Made by a program: the position numbers and the translations under genes
Shown: piece after piece, positions 1 through 12,273 of the stretch
Position numbering within the stretch: the first letter of the stretch is position 1
Layout: each line of letters begins with the position of its first letter
Notes under the pieces: generated by a model
The model's input: only the letters and a program-made list of their open reading frames with translations
Database searches by the model: none
What the model was told of the DNA's origin: nothing
NCBI GenBank assembly: GCA_016584305.1
Contig: JACEEZ010020613.1
Span: 42,401-106,400, forward strand
DNA length: 64,000 nucleotides
Source of the DNA: Chionoecetes opilio
Taxonomy: Eukaryota > Arthropoda > Malacostraca > Decapoda > Majidae
Direction: 5' to 3'

Positions 1-839
1 GAAAAAAAAAAAAAAATCCCATGTGAGGCTGGAACACCCTATATAGTGGGCAACGCGTCGGGCGGGGAGGAGGAGAGACTAGGCTGCGAGGCCTCACGCC
101 GATCAGCTGAGTCACGTGTTCCATCCTACCCTCCCTGACACGATGCCATGTAGCCTTTTACAGTATTGTTTATTACAGCCCTGCTGTTCTCATGTACTGC
201 TTATTTAGTAATAACATGTCCATTATATACCAATTGTGTTGTTATAAGATAATGTAATGGCTACATTACTAGTAAACATTATGATTAAATCATTCAAAAT
301 GTCACCGAGCGGCAACCGCCTGCCATGGTGAAATTACTGGCTGCGTTATTATTTCTAACTTCATCTCACGTCTAAAGGAGCTTCAAAAGCATATGGTTAT
401 ATATATTTTGTGCTTAGAATTACATGTTCTTTCACCATTATCAATATTTGCAGAAACTCGTGTTACACCCTGTATAACATATATATTATTATATATATTT
501 TTTTTTTTTTTTTTTTTTTTCTTTTTTCTTTTTTTTTCTTTTTTTTTTTCTCCAGCAATTAGTTCAGTTTATACTATGAAAATGTATTGAAATATGTAAT
601 TGAACACTAGATTTGCTGTACTTGTAATTATAATTTGATAATATTAGAATTGAGTAATTGTAATTGTAATTGTATTAACATTTTTTCCATTCATTGTAAT
701 TGTAATTGTAATTGTTATTGATTAGTTGGATAAGTCATCCTAATTGTAATTGTAATTGACCCAAGTTAATATAATTACTTCAAGCCTGGTGACAAGACAC
801 CTCCCGATCTAAATTAGCCCACCCCCCTTTCTTATTTCT
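1..839. other. Non-coding flank with simple repeats
   Basis: No gene is visible. The stretch opens with an A-run, has a T-rich run at about 499-550, and between about 640 and 765 carries three short clusters of a TAATTG-type hexamer repeat. Open frames here are short and follow the simple sequence. Confidence 0.6.
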
Positions 840-2512
840 TTTACGGCCTTCTTTATAGGACTATATACCGACAGTTGCTCACGGTGGACCCTCCAACTGA
901 GCAGTTACACACCACTGGGTTTACAGGCAGTGGCTGCCGATCCTCCCATTGACGAAACCGGCACCCTCTCTTGACGAAGTCAGAGACGCTGTAGCAAAGT
1001 TGAAGGGTGGAAGGCAGCTGGTGTTTGTAATATCAGTGTGGAGCTCCTCAAAGCTGGGGTGAGGCCATGTTCCACGCGTTGCATGCTGTCCTAACTGCTG
1101 TGTGACAGTCAGGTACCATTCCTCCTGACTGGAAAAGGGGCTGGTCGTCCCTATCTGGAAAGGGAAAGGGGACCGCCAGGACTGCAACAATTACCGCGGT
1201 ATTGCATTGCTCAGCGTGCCAGGCAAGGTGCTTGCCCATCTATTGCTGACACTGATCCACAGTCATCTGCAGCAGCATCAGAGACCTCAGCAGTTCACGC
1301 CTGGTAAATCAACAACGGACCGTATCCTAGCGTTTCGTGTCCTGGTGGAACGCCGACGTGAGTTTCGACAGGGGATGCTTGCAGCCATGTTGATCTCAAG
1401 AAGGCGTTTGACTCAATGCATCGTGAGTCACTCTGGGATCTTCTTCGATCTGGGACTTCCGCGGGAGATTCCTGCAAGGACTATTGGTTTGATGACTGGT
1501 CTGTTGTACTCTGGGACTGATAGTGCTGTGAAGTGTGGGGGAGGTGTTTCCAGCTTCTTTCCTGTTAAAACAGGAGTGAGGCAAGGGTGCGTCCTTTTCC
1601 CATCCTTTTTCAACACTTGTATGAACTGGGTATTGGGCAAGTTGTAGATCAAGGTGATTATGGAGCATCCCTCGGCAACACCAAGATCACTGATCTTGTT
1701 TTTGCCGATGATGCAGTAATCTTTGCTGAATCGCTGGAGGTCCTGGTGATGGTTCTCGAGGCGCTGCACGAGGAGGCAAAGCCTTTGGAACATGAGGTCT
1801 CCTGGCTTAAGAACCAGGTCCAGGTGCTTGGAGGCTTACTAGATGAAACAGTACAGTCTGTTCATGCGTGTGACGAGGACATTGAGATCTTGGAAAGTTT
1901 TACATACCTTGGTAGCGCAGTCCATAATGACGGCGGGTCACGTCCAGAAGTCTTACGGCGGATTGGCATAGCCCACGGTGTTATGGCTCGCTTAGCAGAG
2001 TATTTGGCGTTGTCGGTACCTGTGGCAGGAGGACAAGATCCGGATCTTCAAGTCACTTGTGATCCCTGTCTTACTCTATGGTTGTGAGACATGGACAATG
2101 GACACTAAATAGCGACTTGAAGAGACGAATCGATGCCTTTGGTAATAAGTGTCTTCGCAGAATCATGGGGTATCGCTGGATGAATTACGTGTCAAATCAG
2201 CGATTTTCCGCCATACTCGGACCAATAGTCCGTCAGCACCAACTTCACTATATGGGCATGTGCACGCTACCCTGAAACCGATCCTTCCCATCAGGTTGTA
2301 TCTGTAAAAGACATCCGGCGTGGAGGAGGCCAAGGGGGCGCCCACGAGGCTTGTGGCTGGGGCAAGTTGATGTTTCTTGTCGAGAGTCGAGAGCTGCTTG
2401 GTATGGGAAAGGAGCCTGCATGGGGACTCGCGCGTGGTGACCCCGGGAGTGGCGTCGTAGGGTGGGCGAGGCGACGAGCACTCCGGCGTATGTCCCCAAT
2501 GATTGATTGATT
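840..2512 (+). mobile_element. RTE-like non-LTR retrotransposon, 5'-truncated copy A
   Basis: A decayed LINE copy covering the reverse transcriptase and C-terminal part. The upstream part encodes the pre-RT segment, followed by the finger/palm domain, and it ends at about 2512 with a short GATT-type repeat, whereas the related copies at 6530 and 9865 end in TGA repeats. Short-repeat 3' tails are typical of RTE-clade LINEs. No endonuclease domain is present, so the copy is 5'-truncated. The clade call is inference from motif style; a CR1-group element is less likely because of the tail and the WTLNSDLKRRIDAF-type C-terminus. Confidence 0.7.
1120..2275 (+). pseudogene. Reverse transcriptase of RTE-like LINE (frameshifted)
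   Basis: The RT runs through three frames. The frame at 1207-1647 carries LLSVPGKVLAHLLL-type RT motif 1 and a GVRQGCV motif. The frame at 1587-2087 carries the catalytic FADDAVIF motif (Asp-Asp near 1704-1712), followed by ESFTYLGSAVHNDGGS. The frame at 2078-2275 carries WTLNSDLKRRIDAFGNKCLRR, typical of the region after the thumb. At least two frameshifts separate these parts, so it cannot make a working enzyme. In life it would copy its own RNA into nicked chromosomal DNA. Two closer relatives lie at 6530 and 9865. Confidence 0.75.
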
Positions 2513-2687
2513 TATAGGGACTGTCAGCTAAGAGGGCTTTTTGTTACCTCTTTGTTTTGCCTTTGGCTAGTCCTTTATTATATAAAGAAAAAAATTAAGA
2601 GGTTAGGTTAGATTTAAAACACCAAGTTCTGCGCATGCGCAGGTCCAAACGTAACGGCGGTCTTCTATTCCGTCAAACTGGCCCCGT

Positions 2688-2885
2688 TCATTCCCGGGGA
2701 TTTTTCCACTGATAAATTTGGGATGTTACTGTTCCCCTTGAGCAAGGGGATGGGGGCGTGGGTGTGTGAGGTCCCAGCACTACCAAACATAGGTAATAAT
2801 GAGCTCCAATCTCTCTCCGGGGAGGGTGAAACTGGCCATCGCGAGCCAGCTCGCGTACAAGATCGTGTGGTGAATACATACACAT
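2688..2885 (+). repeat. Dispersed repeat, inverted partner at 12645-12830
   Basis: Reading the plus strand here matches the reverse complement of 12645-12830, sharing the CCCCGGGGATTTTTCCA-type start, a run ending in CTTGAGCAAGGGGATGGGG, and a GGTAATAATGA core. No protein, tRNA head or terminal repeats are obvious, so the family is unknown. The rest of 2513-3508 shows no gene. Confidence 0.55.
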
Positions 2886-3508
2886 ATACACCACAGACGT
2901 CACTTTCCTAATGCATTTATTTCCTCTTTTTTCAGTTATGGAATGAAGGCACAGAGTCCACTGTAAGTAACAATACATATCGAGCACCACAAGACCATCA
3001 CGTGAGCTTGCTGCAGCAATAGAAGTAACAACACAACACAAAAAATCTACTTATTTTCATGTCACCAAAATATTTAAGAGAGATATTATTCACCTATGAT
3101 ATACGTTCTTCAAATCATACACTAAAAATAATTACTTATAAAGACGTGGCTGTACATTAGTAACTTATTATCTCAAATGTTAGTAATAGTGCAAAAGTTT
3201 GCATATGAAAAACAAACAGACAAATCAATATATCAAATATATTCTTTTCACATCTGGTTCTTGTATATACTCACAAAACACTCACGGAAGAATCCTTGTT
3301 TTTTTTTCCCTCCTCAAAAAAAACAGACTCTATATTTTTGTTTTTTTCCCCCCTCAGGCAACGTGCATTGAGTAAAGTTTTGTCCGACCACGTGCTGCTC
3401 ACCTGGGACAAACTAGAACGGGCTAGGCTTAAAAGATTTCCAAGTCCAGTTTAAAAACCAAAATCCTCTGTCTTGATGGGGTGAGTGGGATGGACAGATT
3501 GTCCTAAA

Positions 3509-6112
3509 AATACTTTGACCCTAAACAAATTCCAAGAAAGCTTTTATTGTTTTTTTTTGGTAGTATTACTGTAGGGAAAAACTCTAAAATTTCCCAAAAT
3601 GGTTACCAAAAAGGGGCCCAAATGTGACTCAAAAAATTGGCCGCCAAAGCTAAAAAATGTTAAGGGGATCGACTCCCCAAATTTTTTTTTTTTTATTTTT
3701 AAAACCTACATCTTTGAAACTTGGTAATATATAAACAAGAAAAAAAAATAGGGTAGTCTTGGGGGAAAATTTTTTTTGCGCATAAAAAACGATTGCGAAA
3801 AAAAAACGTGATTTTAGGGGGCCCCCCCCAAAGACTCTCCTCCTAATATCTCGGAGGAAGTGGGTAAGGTGTCTTTCGAAAGAGGAATAAACCCGCTGGG
3901 ACGTCGGGGGCGATTTTTTTTTTTTTTTCTAATTAATCAAAAATTATAGCCCCCAAAAATACAAAAAAAAAAAAAATTTAAAAAAAATCATTTTTTTTTC
4001 ATTTTTTTTACTTTGAGGACTTTTTTAGGGACTTACCCTATACATTATTTGGGGGGAAAAAATACTAAAAGTTTCCCAAAAAATTGATCACCAAAAAGGT
4101 CCAAACTATGACTCTAAGAGATGACAGCCCGCACTAAAAAAAACCATTTTTTCCTTATTTCAAAGCTGTACTTGGGTTACAGAAGATTTTTTACTTTTTT
4201 AAAATTATATATGTTGATATAAAAATTTTTTATACAAATTTTTTACTAACTCCGGCAGGCGGGGCCCTACGCATAAATGACGCCCGACATACTGTACATT
4301 TCTAAAAATTATAAAATAACGTGCTTTTAAGACCACTTCATCACTGAATACCGGTCTTTAAATAGTCCTATTTTCATCATCAGACCTGCTTCCTCACTCA
4401 TTTGCCAAAATGCCCTTCTTGAAAGGGGGTCCGCATCCCCGTGAACAGATAAGCCCGTGTTTTTGCAAGTGCACCAAAGGTACTACAACCACAGAAAATT
4501 GCGTGAATTATTTTCAGAAGTTTTTCTGGCGCAGGTGAAGTATCCTCATCACTGGAAGACTTTTTTCTGAAATTTCCCCACCCCCTTTCAGTTGTCCAGG
4601 GCCTCACCTTGTCCACCCAAAGCTCACTTGGAGGTAATCCAAAAGGGCTTTAATACTTCTTGCAGAGGAGGTCGGGGGCAGTCGTTCAGGTGTAATAAAG
4701 CTTTTGGCTAAACCCCAACTTTTTCGGCGGGGGGGGGAACTAGAATCCTCATTGCAGACAGTTTCTCCAGGGTTTTCCCCGAAAAAGCCCCCATCGCTTT
4801 ACACCCGTCTTCAAACTCGCTATTTTTTCTTAGGTGTGGTAAACATCTTAGCACAGCTATTGAAAAACAATCCCCCCCTTTAAAAACCCTTTTGTAGAGC
4901 GATTTTTTTTTTCCCATTCCAAAAAAGCGGAAATGGGATCGCATCCCGGAATGCATGCAGGGAACAAAGACTGCTGCAGAATCGTTTCCAACCACTTCTT
5001 CAACCCATGTCTATACTGTTGCGGCTCCCTTTATCCCGGGAGAAAAAAAACTTTTTTGCCATCGCTGGTTGACGCGTATGAAGTAAAAACACCAAAGTCT
5101 GTATTTTCGCCAAGAGACTATCCTTTTGTTGGTGACATTGACAATGCTGCCTTAAAAAACCCCACGCATCCCCCCCTGATTGTATTACTTGCAACCTCTG
5201 TCCTTTATCTTGTGAATCAGATTGATAAAAGACTGTTTGTTTTCCCCCATTAGAAAAGGGAAAACCCCTTTTTTTTCCCACAAATTTCTTCCTTTCCCCA
5301 AAGTTCATTGTTCTTGTTTTGATTTTTGCGCCGTCCTGATGGGTAAAATTTCCCTTTGTGTTTGGCCTCCAAAGTAAACCCTCAAAAAACTACGTAGCCT
5401 TACCATATGCTTTCGTAAAAATGCATAGCCGTCAGCGATTGAAAAAATAGTCTTTTTCCTTCTGACCACTTCGTCGATGGAGAAAGAACCTCCTCAAGAA
5501 TTATGTTCCACTTCTGGTACATCCTTGGACTGCGTCATCTGAACTCTGTTCTTTTATAGCAGCCTCGTTGTCTTTACTTGTTACAAAAAAATGTTTTCCC
5601 AAAAAAATTTTTTTTTAACCTAAAATTTTTAACTTTTTTTCTGATTTTTTTTTTTATTTTTAGAGGAGGAAAAAAAAAGTGCTTACTTAAAATTTGTAGC
5701 CCAAATCTTTCCGCATCCAAAGATACCCATATCATCGCCCTCTCAAAAAATCAAGGGGGATAGGGTTTGGAAACCCCCCCCTAAAAAACACGTTTTCTAT
5801 CCGTAATTATTTTTTTTATAGGAAAAACCTTTGTTTTCAGGAACAAAAAGTTCTTAGAATTAATTTTACTATATATACCAAATTTTACGTTTGTAGGTTC
5901 AATAACAAAAAAAAATTCCCGATGGGGAAACGATCCCCTTAACATTTTATAGCTTTGGCGGCCCTATTCTTTGACCAATTTGGGCCCTTTGTGGTAAACC
6001 TATTTTGGTAAAATTTTTTGTATGTTTTTTTCCCCACTGTAAATACACCAAAAAAAAAAATAAAAAGCTTTTTGGAAATTTTTTCAGGGGGTAAGGTTTT
6101 TTTTTTTTGTAT
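3509..6112 (-). mobile_element. Long-TIR transposon with nuclease remnant (Academ-like, copy 2)
   Basis: The segments about 3509-3900 and 5690-6112 are imperfect inverted repeats of each other. Shared landmarks are GTAGGGAAAAAC, GCCGCCAAAGCT, AAAATGTTAAGGGGATCG and an A-rich block near the tips. They flank a degraded FEN1/XPG-like nuclease frame on the minus strand. The right arm appears again, better preserved, at about 9000-9400 in the duplicated block. The tips and target duplication cannot be fixed because the consensus here is poor. Compared with the copy at 14345-18046 the general plan (long arms, antisense nuclease) is the same, but the arm sequences differ, so it is a different family. 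Confidence 0.5.
4390..5560 (-). pseudogene. FEN1/XPG-like PIN nuclease remnant
   Basis: Reading the minus strand from about 5560 to 4390, pieces of the same family as the intact frame at 16095-17480 can be seen. A GCDPISAFFGMGKK motif lies around 4900-4950, followed by a SLYKRVFKGGDCFSI stretch. Further upstream is a degraded segment where the EEADTR motif is expected. The GCD...GxGKK motif corresponds to the metal-binding and helix-hairpin-helix part of FEN1/XPG enzymes. Many frameshifts and stops are present, some probably sequence errors. Identification rests on motif order only. Confidence 0.5.
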
Positions 6113-6529
6113 TTTTTCTGGGCTAATGGATGCAGCCAGGATGTGGATCGATGGGGGGGATGTGCTGGGGGGGTGGCTGGCAGGTGGATGGACGGGGGTG
6201 GACAGGCGGTGGACAGGTATCTACTTAAAAAAGGCTGGCTGTTCATCAGTAGGGATGATTTTTTTCCCCGTTTTGTGAAATTTCCCCTATTTTTTGGATT
6301 TAAAGTAATATTCCTTATCCTTTATTCAGCACATTTATTCCGGCGCAAAAAAAATGTATATTTTAAGTAACAGGCTTTTAATCATGTTAAATGAAATTGT
6401 CGTTTTCATGCATTTTTCCAAGATAAAAAAACGTTATTTCCAGGTTCCGCCATAGAACCAAACCAACGAAAAATATCCCTCTTGGTAAACAAAATTTTAA
6501 TTAGTTTTCATATTAAGTTTTCTTCGTAT

Positions 6530-7760
6530 CCTGGTGGGGGCCCCACTTAATTTCGACAGTGGATCTTGCACCTATTTTACTCAAAAAGTATTTGATTCAG
6601 TGCATCTGAGGCACCTGGGCCTTTTGCGGGGTTTTTGGGGATTTCTGCAAGGACTGTTGGGTTTTTCCCCGTACTCTGGGACGGTGTCCTGTGAAGTGTG
6701 GGGGAGGTGTATCCAGCTTGTTTTCTATGTATACAGGGCTGAGGCAATGGTGTGTGCTTGCCCCATCTCTTTTCAACACTTTATGGGACTGGGTATTGGG
6801 CAGATTTTGTGGACCAAAGTGACAGGAACTACCACGTGTAAGTCTCACGGCCTCGTGTAACTTCCTTATTTTCTTATGTTCTTATGATTGTGGAGCATCC
6901 CTCGGCAATACCGATATTACCGATCTTGATTTTGCCGATGATGCAGCAATCTTTGCTGAGTCACTGGAGGTTCTGATGATGGCTCTCGAGGCGCTGTACG
7001 AGGAGGCAAAGCCATTGGGACTTATGGTCTTCTGGGTCAAGAACCAAGGTCCAGGTGTTTGAGAGGCTTTCTAGATGAAACAGTACAGAGTGTTCATGCA
7101 TGCGGCGAGGACATTGAGATCTTTGAACATTTTCATACCTTGTTAGCGCAGTCTAGAATGACGGCGGCTCACGTCAATATGTCTTACGGCGGATTGACCT
7201 AGCCCACGGTGTTATGGACTCGCTCAACACGAGTATTTGGCGTTGTCGGTACCTGTGCAAGAAGGACAAAGATCCGGATCTTCAAGTCGCTTGTGATCCG
7301 TGTCTTACTCTATGGATATGAAACATGGACACTAAATAGCGACTTGAAGAGGCAAATCGATGCCTTTGGTAATAAATGTCTTCGTAGAATCATGGAGTAT
7401 CGCTGGGATGACTATGTGTCAAATCAGGATTGCAGTGAGACTGAATCGAGACCTATTATCTGCATAGTTCGTCAGCGCAAACTTTGGCTATATGGGCAGT
7501 GGCACGCTAAACTGAACTGACCCTTTCCATCGGGTTGTATCTGTAAGAGAAAAACCCGGCGTGGAGGTGGCCAAGGGGGCCCCCACAAGGCTCGTGGCTG
7601 GGGCAACTTAGTGTTTCCTGTCGAGAGTTGCTTGGTATGGGAAAGGAGCCTGCATGGGGACTCGCACGTGGTGACCCCAGGGAGTGGCGTCGTAGGTTGG
7701 GTGAGGCGAAAGTGCCCCCCGGCGTATGCCCCCAATTGATGATGATGATGATAATAGTAC
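6530..7760 (+). mobile_element. RTE-like LINE 3' end, copy B
   Basis: A 5'-truncated and frameshifted RTE-like fragment with DFADDAAIFAES near 6932-6970 and LKRQIDAFGNKCLRR in the frame at 7209-7520. It ends with a TGATGATGATGATAATAG tail. About 65 bp of foreign sequence (containing CTTATTTTCTTATGTTCTTA) splits the frame just before GATTGTGGAGCATC. That insert is shared with copy C but absent from copy A. Confidence 0.75.
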
Positions 7761-8279
7761 GTAGATCCTATTGACTTAGCCTGTACCAGCATGATTTGTA
7801 TACAGGTTATCATGACAAGGAAAAATCTCTGACAGTAAAACTAATGCATTCAGAATAACCATTTATTTTTATTTGGTCTGTAGCTCTATATATTCACGTC
7901 TTACGACAAAATATATAACAACAATTGTAATATTCACTAACAAGTTGACAATTTCAAACACTAATAGAACCTGGTGATCCCATTAGAAGAAAAAAATACT
8001 ACGTTACATTTATATCAGAAAGAGAGAGAAAAAAACTCGTGTTAATCATTCAGCAGTGAGATTCTTTGCAGCATACCGTACTTCACGTTGCCGTACCTAG
8101 CGTTGCTTCTCCCTCCAGGCCATCCTCTGCCAAACACCTGTCTGCAGCTTTAACAGTGGCGAGACATGCGGCACCGTAACACCTTGCTCCGAAACCACCA
8201 CCATCATTAGTGGCGGCGACTTCACAGCGCAACACATTGAAATTGTGACAGGTATTGTCAGGTGACATTAAATATTGGG

Positions 8280-8700
8280 ATTTGCCTCAATTTTTTTTTT
8301 TTCTGTGCCATTTTCTCTGTATCTGTCTGTGTCGAATATTTGTCTTTCTGTACCATTATCTCTGTGTCTGTCTGTGTCGAATATGTACGTCCTTTATGTA
8401 TCACTACCCTTTGTCTGTGTCTAATATTTGTGTTTTTGTACCACTATTTATGTATGTCCATGTCGAATATTTGCTTTATGTACCATTATATCTCTGCTTC
8501 TGTCGAATTTTATTGTTTTCTTTTGACATTATCCTCTGTGTCGAATTTGTTTTCTGTACCATACTCTGTCTGTCTGTATTGAATGTGTGTCTTTCTCTAC
8601 CTTACCTTTTTCTTTCTGTGTTTAATATTTTGTTCTTTTACATTATCTCTGGTCTGCAGAATATTTGTCTGCTGTACCATTTCTCTCATATTTCACGCAG
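8280..8700 (+). repeat. ~45-bp minisatellite, first copy
   Basis: About nine diverged units of a ~45-bp motif built around GTGTCGAATATTTGTCTTT, then a CTGTACCATTATCTCTGTG core. It makes long frames translating to YHYLC/CRIFVF repeats in two frames; these are repeat translations, not genes. The partner array is at 11648-12105. Confidence 0.8.
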
Positions 8701-9864
8701 TTAAATTTCCTTAGTATTGAGGGCCCTTTTTAATTTATTCCCCNAATCTAACCGTCTGAAATATGCTTTTGAACAGCATAGAATTCCGTCAAGAACATAT
8801 TCCATTCGGGTACCTTTGAGTACTGCGTCATCTAACTCTGTTCTTTTATAGCAGCCATCAGTTTGTGTTGACTGTTTACAAAAAAATGTTTCCAAAAATT
8901 GATTTAACCTAACATTTTGAACTTTTACTGATTTTCTTTTTATTTCAGAGGAGGAAAATAAAAAAAGTGCTTACTTAAATTTGTAGCCCAAGTCTTTCCG
9001 CATCCAATGATACCCATATCATCGCCCTACGTCAAAAACTCAAGGAGGAGTAGGGTTTGGAAACCCCCCCCCTAAAATCACTTTTTTCTATCCGTAATAG
9101 TTTTCTATGAGGAAAATCAATTTGTTTTCAGGAACAAAAAGTTCTTAGAATTTTTTTTTACGTATATATACCAACTTTCACGTTTGTAGGTTCAATAACA
9201 AAAAAAATTGCCCGATAGGGAAAACGATCCCCTTAACATTTTAATAGCTTTGGCGGCCATATTCTTTGACGTCACATTTGGACCCTTTGTGGTAAACCAT
9301 ATTTTGGTAAACTTTTAGTATGTTTTTCCCTACATGAATATTTACCAAAAAAAACAATAAAACGCTTTTTTGGGAATTTGTTTCAGGGTAAAGGTTTTTT
9401 TTTTCGTATTTTGACTGGACTAGATGGATAGCAGCCAGCAGTGTGGATGGACAGTTTGGAGGGGAGTGTGGCTGGAGTGTGGCTGGAACAGGTGGATGGA
9501 CAGGTGGATGGACAGGCGGATGGACGGGTATCTACTATAAATAAGGCTGTGCATGTGTCATCAGGGTAGGGATGAGTTTTTTGTTCCCACGGTTGGGGAA
9601 TTACCATAATTTTTTTAAAGGATTTAATGTATATTCCTTATCACTTTATTCATGCACAGTTTATTCCAGGCGCAAAAAAAATGTATATATTTAAGTAAAC
9701 AGGCTATTTAAGTCAGTTTTAATATGAAGTTGTCGTTATCAGGCATTGTTCCTATAGATAAAAATCGTTATTTCCTAAATGGTATCCCCATAGAACCAAA
9801 ACCAACGTAAAAGTATCCCTCATTGGTAAACAAAATTTTAATTAGGTTATTGCATATTAAGTAT

Positions 9865-11105
9865 GTACTTCGTATCCTGGTGGAGCGCCGACTTAAGTTT
9901 CGACAGTGGATACTTGCAGCCTATGTTGATCTCAAAAAGTGTTTTGATTCAGTGCATCGTGAGGCACCTCTGGCATCTTTTGCGGGTTTGCGGCATTTCT
10001 GCAAGGACTGTTGGTTGTCCCGTTACTCTGGGACTGAGTGTCCGTGAAGTGTGGGGGAGGTGTATCCAGCTTGTTTTCTATTATACAGGGCTGAGGCAAT
10101 GGTGTGTGCTTGCCCCATCTCTTTTCAAACACTTGTATGGAAATTGGGTATTGGGCAGAGTTGTGGACCAAAGTGAAAAGGAACTACCCCGTGTAAGTCT
10201 CACGGCCTCGTGTAACTTCCTTATTTTCTTATGTTCTTATGATTGTGGAGCATCCCCCGGCAATACCGATATTACCGATCTTGATTTTGCCGATGATGCA
10301 GCAATCTTTGCTGAGTCACTGGAGGTTCTGATGAGGCTCTCGAGGCGCTGTACGAGGAGGCAAAGCCATTGGGACTTATGGTCTTCTGGGTCAAGAACAA
10401 GGTCCAGGTGTTTGGAGGCTTTCTAGATGAAACAGTACAGAGTGTTCATGCATGGGGCGAGGACATTGAGATCTTTAAAAACATTTTCATACCTTGTTAG
10501 CGCAGTCTAGAATGACGGCGGCTCACGTCAATATGTCTTAACGGCGGATTGACCTAGCCCACGGTGTTATGGACTCGCTCAACACCGAGTCTTTGGCGTT
10601 GTCGGTACCTGTGCAGGAAGGACAAAGATCCGGATCTTCAAGTCGCTTGTGATCCGTGTCTTACTCTATGGATATGAAACATGGACACTAAATAGCGACT
10701 TGAAGAGGCGAATCGATGCCTTTGGTAATAAATGTCTTCGTAGAATCATGGAGTATCGCTGGGATGACTATGTGTCAAATCAGGATTGCAGTGAGACTGA
10801 ATCGAGACCTATTATCTGCATAGTTCGTCAGCGCAAACTTTGGCTATATGGGCATGTGGCACGCTAAACTGAAACTGACCCTTTCCATCGGGTTGTATCT
10901 GTAAGAGACAAACCGGCGTGGAGGTGGCCAAGGGGGCCCCCACAAGGCTCGTGGCTGGGGCAACTTAGTGTTTCCTGTCGAGAGTTTTCTTGGTATGGAA
11001 AGGAGCCTGCATGGGGACTCGCACGTGGTGACCCCCGGGAGTGGCGTCGTAGGTTGGGTGAGGCGACGTGCCCCCCGGCGTATGCCCCCAATTGATGATG
11101 ATGAT
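9865..11105 (+). mobile_element. RTE-like LINE 3' end, copy C
   Basis: The counterpart of copy B. The frame at 9823-10047 shows LVERRLKFRQW and YVDLKKCFDSVHRE (RT motifs), 9863-10426 shows DFADDAAIFAES, and 10649-10867 shows YETWTLNSDLKRRIDAFG. The frames are joined by frameshifts, and the same 65-bp insert as in copy B is present. The TGATGATGATGATAATAG tail ends it at about 11112. Confidence 0.75.
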
Positions 11106-11647
11106 GATAATAGTACGTAGATCTATTGACTTAGCCTGTACCAGCATGATTTTGTATACAGGTTATCATGACAAGGAAAAATCTCTGACAGTAAAAACTA
11201 ATGCATTCAGAATAACCATTTATTTTTATTTGGTCTGTAGCTCTATATATTCACGTCTTACGACAAAATATAAAAACAACCAATTGTAATATTCACTAAC
11301 AAGTTGACAATTTCAAACACTAATAGAACCTGGTGATCCCATTAGAAGAAAAAAATACTACGTTACATTTATATCAGAAAGAGAGAGAAAAAAAACTCGT
11401 GTTTAATCATTCAGCAGTGAGATTCTTTGCAGCATACCGTACTTCACGTTGCCGTACCTAGCGTTGCTTCTCCCTCCAGGCCATCCTCTGCCAAACACCT
11501 GTCTGCAGCTTTACAGTGGCGAGACATGCGGCACCGTAAAAAACCTTGCTCCGAAACCACCACCATCATTAGTGGCGGCGACTTCACAGCGCAAACACAT
11601 TGAAATTGTGACAGGTATTGTCAGGTGACATTAAATATTGGGATTTG

Positions 11648-12105
11648 CCTCAATTTTTTTTTTTTCTGTGCCATTTTCTCTGTATCTGTCTGTGTCGAAT
11701 ATTTGTCTTTCTGTACCATTATCTCTGTGTCTGTCTGTGTCGAATATGTACGTCTTTATGTATCACTAACCCTTTGTCTGTGTCTAATATTTGTGTTTTT
11801 GTACCACTATTTATGTATTGTCCATGTCGAATATTTGTCTTTATGTACCATTATATCTCTGCTTCTGTCGAATATTTGTTTTTTTGACATTATCTCTGTG
11901 TCTGCCTATGTCGAATATTTGTCTTTCTGTATCATTATCCCTCTGTGTCGAATATTTGTTTTTCTGTACCATTATCTCTGTCTGTCTTATTGAATGTGTG
12001 TCTTTCTCTACCATTACCTTTGTCTTTCTGTGTTGAATATTTGTCTCTTTTATCATTATCTCTGTGTCTGCCAGAATATTTGTCATGCTGTACCATTATC
12101 TCTCA
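11648..12105 (+). repeat. ~45-bp minisatellite, second copy
   Basis: Same array as at 8280-8700 with better-preserved units (GTCGAATATTTGTCTTTCTG core). Reading frames through it are repeat translations. Confidence 0.8.
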
Positions 12106-12273
12106 TATACACAGCAGTTACATTGCTATAGTCTTGAAGTCCCTCTCTTTATATATCCTTAACAATCTCGCTGTTACGAAATAACGTTACGGAAAAAAAT
12201 ATAACGAAAATTAATTTACTGTTCATTAAAACATCACATTTCCCCCATCCTCCATATACGTAAGTACAGCCAG

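Larger units (their letters stand above)
5400..8743. repeat. 3.35-kb tandem block, copy 1 (low-quality consensus)
   Basis: This segment repeats at 8745-12110 in the same order: outer part of the long-TIR element, a TGGA-type minisatellite, an RTE-like LINE 3' end, a non-coding spacer and a 45-bp minisatellite. From about 6880 to 8700 the copies are nearly identical apart from 1-3 base insertions and deletions. From 5400 to 6530 copy 1 is full of enlarged homopolymers compared with copy 2. A single N at 8744 marks the join. A duplicated assembly of one locus is the likelier explanation than a recent genomic duplication. Confidence 0.75.
8745..12110. repeat. 3.35-kb tandem block, copy 2
   Basis: The better-quality version of 5400-8743. 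It starts inside the long-TIR element (right arm about 9000-9400), then a GGATGGACAGG-type minisatellite (9430-9535), RTE-like LINE copy C, a spacer without genes (about 11105-11640) and the minisatellite. The end fades out at about 12100-12165. Confidence 0.75.

Noticed and set aside
8255..8704. Cys/Tyr-rich ORFs (also at 11618-12184) and a regular spaced array
   Set aside because: Translation of a 45-bp minisatellite. Units are directly adjacent with no constant repeat plus unique spacer, so it is not a CRISPR array.
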